Shown here: positions 29,437 to 37,307 of the stretch, one piece after another
Numbering within the stretch: the first letter of the stretch is position 1
Layout: each line of letters starts with the position of its first letter
Assembly (NCBI GenBank): GCA_947246685.1
Contig: CAMXSN010000002.1
Location: 209,485-273,484 of the forward strand
Length of the DNA stretch: 64,000 nucleotides
Direction of reading: 5' to 3'
DNA from: an uncultured Clostridia bacterium
Lineage (GTDB): Bacteria > Bacillota > Clostridia > Christensenellales > UBA3700
Notes under the pieces: model-generated
What the model saw: only the letters and a program-made list of their open reading frames with translations
Told to the model about the DNA's origin: nothing
Database searches by the model: none
Program-made: the position numbers and the translations under genes

Positions 29437-29477
29437 TATTTGGATTTGAACGGGGAATAAAACAAGGAGTTGGGCGT

Positions 29478-30971
29478 ATGAACACTTTATTGGAGATTAT
29501 AAGCAGTCAATATTGGATATTCTTCGAGATAGCCGTAGTTCTCGTTGCAACCAAAATGTTTGGTATCCTTCTCAAAAAACTCGGATTGCCGCAAGTTTTG
29601 GGAGCCTTGCTTGCCGGCGTTATTATCGGTTTAATCAATTTGGTGTTGACCAAAATAAATCCCGGGCTTTATCTTGTCGACAGCAACAATCAAATAATTC
29701 AGGTATTGGCGCTGATTGGCGTTAATCTTATCATGTTCTCCGCAGGTATGGAGACGAATATTAAGGAAATTAAGAAAAACGGAATAGCTTCGGTCGTCAT
29801 CACCGTGCTGGGCGTTGTAGTTCCGTTCTTGGTCGGCTTTATCGTTTCTTGGATATTGCCTGACAGATTATTTAATCAAGAAAAAAATATCATTCTCCAG
29901 AGATTTTTCTTCGGCGTTATCCTCACCGCGACGTCGGTGGGAATTACGGTAGCCGTACTCAAAGAACTCAACGTGCTGCACGGCAAAGTGGGCGCGTCGA
30001 TAGTTACCGCGGCGATATTGGACGATATCATAGGCATAATAATACTTGCCATATTTACTGCGAATACGGAAAATTTCAGCATAGGCAAGGCGATCGTAGG
30101 TATATTTACAAAGAATACCGGCTCGTTGGCGTTCCTTATCACAATGCTCAACGTGTTACTGTTCTTTGCGGTGGCGATAGGATTGGGAGCATTGGCGCAC
30201 CTGATATTCAAGAAAATGAGCGAACATTTTCCTCATACGAGAAGACTGTCGATCTTCAGCCTGTCAATGTGCTTTTTCTATGCTGCCATTGCAGAAGCGC
30301 TGTTTGGCGTTGCGGCAATAACTGGATCGTTTTTAGCCGGTATGATGATCGCGAATATGAAAGAAAGCCATTACGTCGAGAGAAGAATCGATATGAGCGC
30401 TTATATGCTTTTTTCGCCTATGTTTTTTGCCAATATAGGCATAGGATTGGATTACAATCAGATAGGCGCTATGTTCAAAGGCAACAACGTCGTTTTTATT
30501 CTGCTGTTTTGTTTTGCTTTCGTGCTGTTCGGCATGGCGTCAAAATTCGTCGGTTGCGGCGTGGGCGCCAAACTGTGCAAATATAATTGGCAAGAAAGTT
30601 GCAAAGTCGGAATAGGTATGATGGTCAGAGGAGAGGTGTGTCTTATTGTGGCGAATACCGGTAAGGCGCAGGGACTTATCTCCGAGCAATACTATCCAGC
30701 TATAATACTGCTCATTATCGTATCTTCGATTTTGACGCCGTTGTTCCTTAAGATGCTTTACAAGAAATATCCGCATACGGAGATTCCGGAGATGGCGGCG
30801 GCTATGGAAGGAATCGAGCAGCGCAAAGCGGTCCTTGCGATGGATGAGAATGCTCCCGAGCATACCGCAGATGGCGCTGCCGTTAAGACCGAAGTCGCGG
30901 ATCAAGCGGCAATTCAAACCGCTGAAGCGACGGAATCTGTCGACGAACTCGAAGAGGATATTAACGATTAA
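29478..30971 (+). CDS. Cation:proton antiporter, CPA2/KefB type
   Basis: 497 residues with about twelve transmembrane helices of the monovalent cation:proton antiporter-2 family. Recognisable are KLGLPQVLGALLAGVIIGL near the N-terminus, LTATSVGITVAVLKEL and LDDIIGIIILAIF (the Asp pair of the exchange site in helices 5-6), and GMMVRGEVCLIVA. It probably exchanges Na+ or K+ for protons. The ~60-residue C-terminal tail is hydrophilic and Ala/Glu/Asp-rich; there is no TrkA-N domain, unlike KefB/C. Single-gene unit ending at a terminator shared with the convergent kinase gene. Confidence 0.9.
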   Translation: MNTLLEIISSQYWIFFEIAVVLVATKMFGILLKKLGLPQVLGALLAGVIIGLINLVLTKINPGLYLVDSNNQIIQVLALIGVNLIMFSAGMETNIKEIKKNGIASVVITVLGVVVPFLVGFIVSWILPDRLFNQEKNIILQRFFFGVILTATSVGITVAVLKELNVLHGKVGASIVTAAILDDIIGIIILAIFTANTENFSIGKAIVGIFTKNTGSLAFLITMLNVLLFFAVAIGLGALAHLIFKKMSEHFPHTRRLSIFSLSMCFFYAAIAEALFGVAAITGSFLAGMMIANMKESHYVERRIDMSAYMLFSPMFFANIGIGLDYNQIGAMFKGNNVVFILLFCFAFVLFGMASKFVGCGVGAKLCKYNWQESCKVGIGMMVRGEVCLIVANTGKAQGLISEQYYPAIILLIIVSSILTPLFLKMLYKKYPHTEIPEMAAAMEGIEQRKAVLAMDENAPEHTADGAAVKTEVADQAAIQTAEATESVDELEEDIND

Positions 30972-30995
30972 TCTATGAACTAATACTTTATTTAA

Positions 30996-31036
30996 TTCAA
31001 GCCCCGTCTCATCAGTCGGGGCTTGAACAATTTTTA
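30996..31036. terminator. Bidirectional terminator shared by antiporter and kinase genes
   Basis: Stem TTCAAGCCCCG / CGGGGCTTGAA followed by CAATTTTTAT on the + strand. The stop codon of the convergent kinase gene (31012) lies inside the loop, so the last codons of the kinase are part of the hairpin. Confidence 0.85.
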
Positions 31037-32481
31037 TAAACAAATTCCGGTCTAGTTCGGCATATATTTTTTATGCTTTCCCGATCGCTTATTATTTCTA
31101 TACAATGTAATGAGTCAAAAGTTATGCTTATGCATTTGGAAAATTCATCGCCAACGCGTTCGCTTAAACGATAACTTGAATTGTACGCGTCTAAAATTTC
31201 GAATAATGTCATCAAGCCTATCCCGCTGCCGCCTTCGTCGGAATGAGTTGTGATTCGTTTGCGCCCCATATGCGCGACAACTTTTTCATCGAATGGAGTG
31301 CCGTTGTCATAGAAGTCTATAACGGCAAAATTGGATGAGAGATCCAAACGAACTTTAATTTTTCCGTTTGGCTGATTTTTTGCGGCGATTACGGCGTTAT
31401 CGCCCAAGTCGCATAAAATCGTGCACAGACTCGTCATATCGGGGACGTTTGACAGCAATGTCGGTAGAGAGTTTTTGTTGATTTCGATGCGGATATCGAC
31501 TTGACATTTTACCGCTTTGCAATAAACGTAGAAAAGAGCTGCGTCCAACGGTATTATGCCTGTTTTGGGGACGGAAGAAGATTTGTCTTCGTACAGAGAA
31601 ACGATTTGCTGACGTTCGGAAGCGAGTTCTTCGAGCTGTGATTGAAGGGGGATTAAGTCCGAGCTGGTTGGCGAGGTTGCAATGAGCTCTTGTACGGCTG
31701 CGGTAATCGCAGGTATAAGTTTGTTGTCTCTATGTAAGATCTTTGCCAGCTCTGCGTTTTGATTGAGTATTTTTTCACGTTCTTTTTCGTATTCTCGGAT
31801 TTGGTTTTCATAAGCTGTCTCGTTTCGTTTATATATTTGTCTTACGTAACTGTTGGCGACGTGTTTTTTCCACAAAACCATCAATACCAAACCGCAGAAA
31901 AGAATAGTGCTGATAATTATTTCCGTAGGCGAATGAACTATATTATCCGTATAAAACAGCGTCATTAAGAATATGCTGAGAATACTCATCAATAGCAGAA
32001 TATCCGCGTTGCCGCCGTTTCGTTCGATAAGAATACCGCTTTTGAATCGCTTTACGTTGAATATTGAATATATAAATATGATTTGCAATAGGCTTATAAC
32101 CACAGCGGTAATTATATTCATTGCTATTTCCTGTGCTATAACTTTGTAATTAACGTAATCCAACGGTATGGAAATAATAAAGGAAATTATCATTGCAAAA
32201 ATCGTTATGCCAAGCGAAATGGTGGTCAGAGTTATTGTATTGAGCAGGGTATTTCTGTATCTTATACGCACATATATACAAGAGAGCGTAAGAAAGCCCA
32301 CCGGAATAAAAAGTCTCATATGTTCCGTCGCATAGAAAAGTACTACTGCAAATATTGCCGCAACGGGAATATCGGTCAAATTGTTTAATTTGAATTTGAT
32401 TTTGGCAAGTTTTTCGTATCCGTAAAAAATACTGATAAACAAAACGCAATATTTAATAGTAGTTAAAATTTGTTTTAACAT
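31012..32481 (-). CDS. Membrane sensor histidine kinase, GHKL/AgrC-like
   Basis: 489 residues. The first ~205 are hydrophobic with about six membrane segments, as in AgrC-type peptide receptors. A coiled linker (YENQIREYEKEREKILNQNAELAKIL) leads to a candidate phospho-acceptor region LHRDNKLIPA and then an ATPase domain with the N box CDLGDNAVIAA, the G1 box DFYDNGTPFD and the G2 box GGSGIGLMTLFEIL. It lies on the same strand as the Spo0A-like regulator at 32668-33456, with a 15-codon peptide gene between them on the opposite strand. The partner pairing and a peptide ligand are inferred. The start has only a weak ribosome binding site. TTA/CTA codons are common here, unlike the core genes. 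Confidence 0.88.
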   Translation of the reverse strand: MLKQILTTIKYCVLFISIFYGYEKLAKIKFKLNNLTDIPVAAIFAVVLFYATEHMRLFIPVGFLTLSCIYVRIRYRNTLLNTITLTTISLGITIFAMIISFIISIPLDYVNYKVIAQEIAMNIITAVVISLLQIIFIYSIFNVKRFKSGILIERNGGNADILLLMSILSIFLMTLFYTDNIVHSPTEIIISTILFCGLVLMVLWKKHVANSYVRQIYKRNETAYENQIREYEKEREKILNQNAELAKILHRDNKLIPAITAAVQELIATSPTSSDLIPLQSQLEELASERQQIVSLYEDKSSSVPKTGIIPLDAALFYVYCKAVKCQVDIRIEINKNSLPTLLSNVPDMTSLCTILCDLGDNAVIAAKNQPNGKIKVRLDLSSNFAVIDFYDNGTPFDEKVVAHMGRKRITTHSDEGGSGIGLMTLFEILDAYNSSYRLSERVGDEFSKCISITFDSLHCIEIISDRESIKNICRTRPEFVYKNCSSPD

Positions 32482-32555
32482 AATTCTACAAAATATAAAG
32501 TTTTTCTAATAAAAGCAACGCACAAATGCTAATTTAGGTTTTGCGATTCTCCTAC

Positions 32556-32561
32556 TATAAT
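32556..32561 (+). promoter_or_regulatory. -10 box in front of the 15-codon peptide gene
   Basis: A perfect TATAAT, 30 bp before the peptide start. No good -35 lies at 16-18 bp, which suggests an activator-dependent promoter. Confidence 0.5.
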
Positions 32562-32585
32562 TAAAGAAAAAAGGAGGTAGCCATT

Positions 32586-32633
32586 ATGTGGAAAGACTTT
32601 TGGAATTGGATTAAAGGCTGGTTGTATTTATAA
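32586..32633 (+). CDS. 15-residue Trp-rich peptide (candidate signal peptide)
   Basis: Too short for the ORF track. ATG at 32586 stands 7 nt behind AAGGAGGT, the best ribosome binding site in this region, and a TATAAT lies 25 bp further up. The product is MWKDFWNWIKGWLYL: four Trp, one Phe, one Tyr, amphipathic if helical, net charge near +1. The gene is closed by a hairpin at 32640-32664. It is divergent from the kinase and convergent with the response regulator. Possible roles: signal for the kinase, small membrane peptide, or leader peptide. No exporter, protease or modifying enzyme is adjacent. It could still be a chance ORF, but promoter, ribosome binding site and terminator together argue against that. 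Confidence 0.6.
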   Translation: MWKDFWNWIKGWLYL

Positions 32634-32639
32634 TTGATT

Positions 32640-32664
32640 CGGACTGCAAGATAATTGCGGTCCG
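32640..32664. terminator. Hairpin between peptide gene and regulator gene
   Basis: 10-bp stem CGGACTGCAA / TTGCGGTCCG with loop GATAA (one G-T pair). The T-tract is weak on both strands. It separates the convergent peptide and regulator genes. Confidence 0.65.
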
Positions 32665-32667
32665 TAA

Positions 32668-33456
32668 TTATAAAAAATCGTTGCGTATCTTTTGAGCATA
32701 ATAATATATAAATTCCGTAATAGTAGGTACGCCCTTATCGGATTTGATTTTTGCGGTATAATTGTCCAATAAATCCTGAATATCTGACGTATTCCACGCT
32801 CGGTTGATCGCGTTTTGCATAGCGCGCTCTACGCTGGTAGAGGATTTTCGATATTTGATTCCGATCTTATCGCACAGATGTTGAACCGGTTCTTTGACCG
32901 TCATTGCAATCGCGTCGATTAGATAGGAGTATCCTATGGATTTTGCGCTTATCCCTACTTTATCGAGTTCCAAACAGATCCTGCGTTGCAATCTTTGGGC
33001 GGTTTGTGTCGGAGATTCTTCAAAATCCGAGGGTAGGGGTTGATTTTTTCTGTTGATTATGACGTTTTTGGCGATTTTGAGAAAATCAAGAACCGATTGA
33101 GCAGAATATCCTACTTGATTTTTGGTCATGATGAAATCTGCGCCAAGTTCGCGGGCGATTTCGTGAGTAATCGCGCTTACGTTGTTGGTCGTCACGAGTA
33201 CGAAAGGCAGACGCGGCAGTTTCGCTTCTTTGATGCGCTTTAGGAAATTCAAACCGTCTCCGCCTCCGTGTTGCAATTCAAGGTCAAGAATTACTGCGTC
33301 GGGACTTGTGTCTACAACGTATTGAAAGGCTCTTGACGCGTTATTGGTAATGCCGATCAGATAGAAATCATCGGGATTGCTATCTATTTCTTTTATCAGA
33401 TTTTTGCAGGCGGTCTGATCGTCTTCGACTAGCAGAATTTCTAATTTCTTTTCCAT
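32668..33456 (-). CDS. Response regulator with Spo0A-like DNA-binding domain
   Basis: 262 residues, near Spo0A length. The receiver domain has the acidic pocket VEDD (11-13), phospho-acceptor Asp58 in VILDLE, Thr89/90 and Lys112 in FIMTKNQ. After a linker, the C-terminal ~110 residues match the Spo0A output domain: GYSYLIDAIAMTV, and STSVERAMQNAINRAW where Spo0A has ASRVERAIRHAIEVAW, then PTITEFIYYYAQKI. The recognition helix is similar but not identical, so its target may be a variant 0A box. Four phased TGTTG repeats overlap its own -35 box. It is more probably a paralogue paired with the kinase at 31012 than the sporulation master regulator, though that is not excluded. Confidence 0.9.
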   Translation of the reverse strand: MEKKLEILLVEDDQTACKNLIKEIDSNPDDFYLIGITNNASRAFQYVVDTSPDAVILDLELQHGGGDGLNFLKRIKEAKLPRLPFVLVTTNNVSAITHEIARELGADFIMTKNQVGYSAQSVLDFLKIAKNVIINRKNQPLPSDFEESPTQTAQRLQRRICLELDKVGISAKSIGYSYLIDAIAMTVKEPVQHLCDKIGIKYRKSSTSVERAMQNAINRAWNTSDIQDLLDNYTAKIKSDKGVPTITEFIYYYAQKIRNDFL

Positions 33457-33489
33457 TATAATCTCCCGTTCGAAATTTTAATTTTTAAT

Positions 33490-33518
33490 AATATATCATA
33501 ATTTTTCTCATTAATCAA
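33490..33518 (-). promoter_or_regulatory. Promoter of the Spo0A-like regulator
   Basis: On the minus strand: TTGATT, 17-bp spacer, TATATT, then CGGGAGA before the ATG at 33456. The -35 box is the downstream end of the repeat array. Confidence 0.75.
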
Positions 33519-33550
33519 CACATTTCAACAAAAACCAACAAATTGCAACA
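33516..33550 (-). promoter_or_regulatory. Four phased CAACA (TGTTG) boxes, candidate Spo0A-like sites
   Basis: CAACA occurs at 33516, 33526, 33536 and 33546, exactly 10 bp apart (TGTTG on the regulator's strand: TGTTGCA, TGTTGGT, TGTTGAA, TGTTGAT). Spo0A of Bacillus binds TGTCGAA boxes as tandem dimers with 10-bp spacing. The last repeat merges with the -35 box, as at Spo0A-activated promoters. Autoregulation is inferred. Confidence 0.65.
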
Positions 33551-33560
33551 AGAAGTCAAT

Positions 33561-33585
33561 GCTGTAAATCAATTTATCTTACAGC
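33561..33585. promoter_or_regulatory. Inverted repeat GCTGTAA-N11-TTACAGC
   Basis: A perfect 7-bp inverted repeat with an 11-bp AT-rich centre, next to the phased repeats. Could be an operator for another regulator or act on the + strand genes downstream. Confidence 0.45.
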
Positions 33586-33614
33586 GCAAAACGAGTATTC
33601 TGTACGTATAGATT

Positions 33615-33869
33615 TTGCGTCGATGCAACTACAAGTTAAACGGCGTTATAAATAAAAAAGATAGGGATTTAATCATTGGGATTGAGGAGACCGTCTGTGA
33701 ATATACACGATCGATGCGATTGAATTTTAATTATATACAAAAGAAAAAATTGTGGACGCGACTAGGCCGTGTTGGTTTTTTGATATTTATTAATTATAGC
33801 GAGCGATTTACTTATTGGGATAAATATCACTCTTTGGCAGAAATATATGCGATGTTTGTCAAAGGCTGA
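33615..33869 (+). CDS. Doubtful small ORF
   Basis: 84 codons from a TTG with no ribosome binding site. The product is basic and Tyr/Phe-rich (RSMRLNFNYIQKKKLW), with no recognised motif. An internal ATG lies near codon 34, also without a ribosome binding site. It is followed 24 bp later by a longer ORF on the same strand and the two could be one decayed gene. Region 33457-33893 otherwise contains only the regulator promoter and repeats. Confidence 0.25.
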   Translation: MRRCNYKLNGVINKKDRDLIIGIEETVCEYTRSMRLNFNYIQKKKLWTRLGRVGFLIFINYSERFTYWDKYHSLAEIYAMFVKG

Positions 33870-33893
33870 ATTTTTGCGGAAATTTCATAATAC

Positions 33894-34469
33894 ATGCAAG
33901 AATCGTCACGAATAATTAAGATATCATTACGGGCATCGCACCTGAGGTTCGCCGGTTTGGATGGCTTTATGAATAATCATTATGCTTTGGCTTTATTATA
34001 CGAAAGAAATGAATATGACTTTTTTGACGAGAAGAAATTGCAATACGAAAAGAATATTTGGTGTTGCGAATTATCGGATTTGTCGGATATTTCGCAAATA
34101 AGAAAATTAAAACAAAGCAGAGGATTGCGCTTTTTAGTTCTTGCGGAGTTTCGCGATGCAATAGTGATAGAGATAATCGAAAAGAAATTGTGCGGCGGTA
34201 GAGCCGTAGGATTCAAACTCAAGTTTAACAAAAACAATAATCTTGTCGCTTCTAATATGATTTTTACGGTATTCTTCGTATCCGCAACTTGCAACGATCA
34301 CTTGATTGACAGCTTAAGAGGCAATGCGCCTATCGCAATTACCCAATCAGTTGAGTATACTGTCGGCGATAAGATTGCAGTAACTTTGAATATGGCGTAT
34401 ATGAATTCGTACGAGTCTATCGAGATACCGTTGCAGGTCGAATGCGACGATATTTTTATTGAAATATAA
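33894..34469 (+). CDS. Hypothetical protein
   Basis: 191 codons, not recognised. The sequence looks protein-like, with alternating hydrophobic strands (RGLRFLVLAEFRDAIVIEIIEKKL, AVGFKLKF, MIFTVFFVSATCNDHLIDSL) and an even amino acid composition. It has no membrane segment or signal peptide. There is no clear ribosome binding site at the ATG, and an alternative start at the Met near codon 25 is possible. Codon use is AT-rich like the neighbouring kinase genes, so it may belong to the same acquired patch. Confidence 0.5.
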   Translation: MQESSRIIKISLRASHLRFAGLDGFMNNHYALALLYERNEYDFFDEKKLQYEKNIWCCELSDLSDISQIRKLKQSRGLRFLVLAEFRDAIVIEIIEKKLCGGRAVGFKLKFNKNNNLVASNMIFTVFFVSATCNDHLIDSLRGNAPIAITQSVEYTVGDKIAVTLNMAYMNSYESIEIPLQVECDDIFIEI

Positions 34470-34511
34470 ATCTATGATTTTTCCTCATTCAACACATTTT
34501 GATTTTGGGGG

Positions 34512-34541
34512 TTGGCAGAGTGTGCGTTTTTATGTTATAAT
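34512..34541 (+). promoter_or_regulatory. Promoter of the transglutaminase lipoprotein
   Basis: TTGGCA, 18-bp spacer, TATAAT with an extended -10 (TGTTATAAT). Just upstream, CAACACATTT at 34490 repeats the sequence found at 33516 in front of the regulator. Confidence 0.65.
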
Positions 34542-34604
34542 AAATTTACTACGCGGCAAATGATTGTAAGATCAAGCTTTTTGCAATTAGCGTTTTTATA
34601 AAAT

Positions 34605-37307
34605 ATGAAAAAGAGAATCGTATTATTTTTAATAATCTTGTCGATCGTTACGACGGCTTTTTCCGTTGCTGCTTGCGACGGCGACGCCGCCGACGTTGCG
34701 TATGAATTAAAAGTCTTTTACGACGGTTCTCAATATGCCATTACGTGGCAGGCGGATTGGGCGGAGTATTTTAAGTTGACCGTTTACGATAAAGACGGAT
34801 CGGAAAGATTTGCCACGGGCGAAATTCGCGTGCACAAATATACGCACAGTCTCGAGACGGGCGAATACAAAGTTGTCGTTGAAGCGTACAAAGGCGACGT
34901 ATTCAGAAAAAAAGAAATTTTTATTGCAGTTGAGCGAGAAGACTCGTCGGGCGGATGGTATGATCCCGACGACGAAATAATTCCGGAAATACCCGACAAC
35001 GCAGTGATGTTGAAGACGTATTATTATTCAAAAGCCGACGGCGGAGAATTGTGCATACGATTGGCCAACAAAAGCGGTGTCAAATCCGTACGCGCATTTG
35101 AGCTTGTACAGAGCGATATGTGGCGCTACGATAAAGAGAATAATGCTTTATATCTTACGCCCGTATATATACATAGATTCAGCGCTGGTGCAAGACTTGA
35201 ATTTTTCTTGGAGCATACGGACGGAGAAAGCGTAGAATTTTTTGTCCAGATTACGGATAAAAAGCCTTTGGAAATACTCGGAGGAGAAAAAGGCTATCTT
35301 ACTTACAACGCCAACGACTCGATAAGGGTAAGATTCGGCTACGACGGCAAAGAGATCAAAGAAGCCGCAAAAAAATTCATTCCCGGCACAGATTTCAGTT
35401 CGGGTATTTACGGCAACGATTACGGAATTTATATCGACGGTAAAAAGACGGTTTTGCCGGATATTTCGAGTATTGCTCCGCTGGTGACGCTGTCTCCCAA
35501 TCTTCTCAACGACTATACGTACGGTATGCATTATATGGAAATTTATACTACCTACGGTAAGAGCGAGATTTGGCTTAATATCAAAAACGGCACGCGCAAA
35601 AGACCGTACAACGTGAGCGTGGATTTCGATTCGGAATATCCGAATATTTTAGTCAAATGGGATTTGCTGAGAAACGATGCGGAGGAGATCTCAGTCAATG
35701 TTGACGGCGCGTCTTACAGCAGCTTGGATTATCCGCATCTTTTTTCGGGCAATCGATTCGATGCTACGGGTAAAATCTCTCAGTATCAGTCGGTGAGTGT
35801 CAGCGCGACTTTTGCGGGAGAGATAATTACTTGCGCAAAACCTGCTACGCTTAAAGTTGACGTCAAAAACGGAGTGATTTCTTCGTATCTTTCTTACAAC
35901 AAAAAATTTAATTTTTTAGGCAGAGACCATAATTATTATATCAGCGACTTTGACGAGATGCGCGATTTTGTGAGCTATTCTCTTATCTATTACGATTCGC
36001 TGCCCAACACGTCGAGAACGGGCTATGAAAAAGCCGTGACGGTATACGTAGATAAGGACTTTTGCGCCAATTCTAAAAACGTCAGTTCCAATCTTTCGAG
36101 CGCTCAGGATTATATGAACGAAGCGATAAAGGGCGGAGGTCCTCTCGCAGGCAATTGGCAGTTGGTGGAAAATGCGGGAGTCGATGGAGTATATAATATT
36201 TATTTCAACTTAAAATCGCGATACGTTGCGGGCGATTGGGGCGGAAAAGCCGCGATAAAAGAAAATTCTTTTAACGATACGCACTATGCCAAAGATATAT
36301 TCGGGGATAGAATAGAACAGCGCGGCAGTAATTACGACGCTTTTGCAATCAACTCTGCAAGCGTTGCGGCTACCGTCAATTACAGCGAAGAACTCTATCT
36401 TGCGGTAGAGAGAGGAATTCGGCCCATTCCCGCATCCGGCAGCGACGCTCAAATTATATACGAAAAGGCAAAAAGCGTTCTTAGAGAAATAATAGTCGAC
36501 GATATGAGCGAATTCCAAAAAGTGCACGCCATATACGATTGGCTTTCGGAAAACGTGACCTATGATTGGAATATTGCAAAAGATATGGAAGGAACGGATT
36601 CGAACAGTGATGAATATAATAAATTCTATACTTGCAGGCAGCTGTATCTTGAGGGCGTGTTTATCGATAAAGTCGCCGTATGCAACGGATATGCAAAAGC
36701 TGTTAGTTTGCTGTGCGGTATAGAGGGGATAAGCGCTTATAAAATTAAAGGCGGATCGGGTAAAGCGGACGGCTTGTCATCAAAGAAGTCGCCGCCTCAG
36801 CACGCGTGGAACAAAGTCAAGATCGATGGAATTTGGTACGTGTTGGATTCTACTTGGGCAAACGCAAAATACTCTTTGACGTCGTCGCCGTCCGACAGTG
36901 TGGAGGTGCTCAAGCATTATACTTTGCTTATGAGCGAGAGAAGTTCGGGAAATTATCTAGGAGGCGCGCATTACGAGATGTATATGGGCGATTACAGGAA
37001 TTATTTTGCAGGCGAAGATTTCAATACGTTTGCAAATACTTTCTTTTATTACGGAAGCAACCTTTATGATTACGTTATCGAATCCAAAGACGAATTGATA
37101 ATATTGCTGAGATATTATATAGGCAAATACGGAGAGCGGATGCGGAAGGACGATTTTATCAACGTGGACGTCGATTGCAATTCTAATGAATTTTCCAACT
37201 TCATTGCGCAGGTGAGATACGAGCCGGAATTTGCAGACTATTCTTTCAGCGTGACGAATTATGCTTCCGGCACAGAATATTCGACGGTGTTAATAAGGAA
37301 AAAATGA
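34605..37307 (+). CDS. Lipoprotein with transglutaminase-like domain
   Basis: 900 residues. A signal peptide ends with lipobox SVAAC at about residue 24. The first ~550 residues are beta-rich with no clear motif, possibly Ig-like repeats for surface binding. The catalytic core near the C-terminus shows the transglutaminase-like triad: Cys693 in AVCNGYAKA, His733 in QHAWNKV and Asp748 in LDSTWAN, preceded by FQKVHAIYDWLSENVTYD. Such domains act as surface peptidases or protein cross-linkers; which applies is not readable. There is no strong ribosome binding site before the ATG. The stop overlaps the next start by ATGA. Confidence 0.88.
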   Translation: MKKRIVLFLIILSIVTTAFSVAACDGDAADVAYELKVFYDGSQYAITWQADWAEYFKLTVYDKDGSERFATGEIRVHKYTHSLETGEYKVVVEAYKGDVFRKKEIFIAVEREDSSGGWYDPDDEIIPEIPDNAVMLKTYYYSKADGGELCIRLANKSGVKSVRAFELVQSDMWRYDKENNALYLTPVYIHRFSAGARLEFFLEHTDGESVEFFVQITDKKPLEILGGEKGYLTYNANDSIRVRFGYDGKEIKEAAKKFIPGTDFSSGIYGNDYGIYIDGKKTVLPDISSIAPLVTLSPNLLNDYTYGMHYMEIYTTYGKSEIWLNIKNGTRKRPYNVSVDFDSEYPNILVKWDLLRNDAEEISVNVDGASYSSLDYPHLFSGNRFDATGKISQYQSVSVSATFAGEIITCAKPATLKVDVKNGVISSYLSYNKKFNFLGRDHNYYISDFDEMRDFVSYSLIYYDSLPNTSRTGYEKAVTVYVDKDFCANSKNVSSNLSSAQDYMNEAIKGGGPLAGNWQLVENAGVDGVYNIYFNLKSRYVAGDWGGKAAIKENSFNDTHYAKDIFGDRIEQRGSNYDAFAINSASVAATVNYSEELYLAVERGIRPIPASGSDAQIIYEKAKSVLREIIVDDMSEFQKVHAIYDWLSENVTYDWNIAKDMEGTDSNSDEYNKFYTCRQLYLEGVFIDKVAVCNGYAKAVSLLCGIEGISAYKIKGGSGKADGLSSKKSPPQHAWNKVKIDGIWYVLDSTWANAKYSLTSSPSDSVEVLKHYTLLMSERSSGNYLGGAHYEMYMGDYRNYFAGEDFNTFANTFFYYGSNLYDYVIESKDELIILLRYYIGKYGERMRKDDFINVDVDCNSNEFSNFIAQVRYEPEFADYSFSVTNYASGTEYSTVLIRKK

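Noticed and set aside
33500-33560. CRISPR-like short repeat array
   Set aside because: The unit is only a 5-bp core every 10 bp, far too short for CRISPR; no cas genes are present. Phased protein-binding boxes explain it better. No CRISPR array was seen elsewhere.
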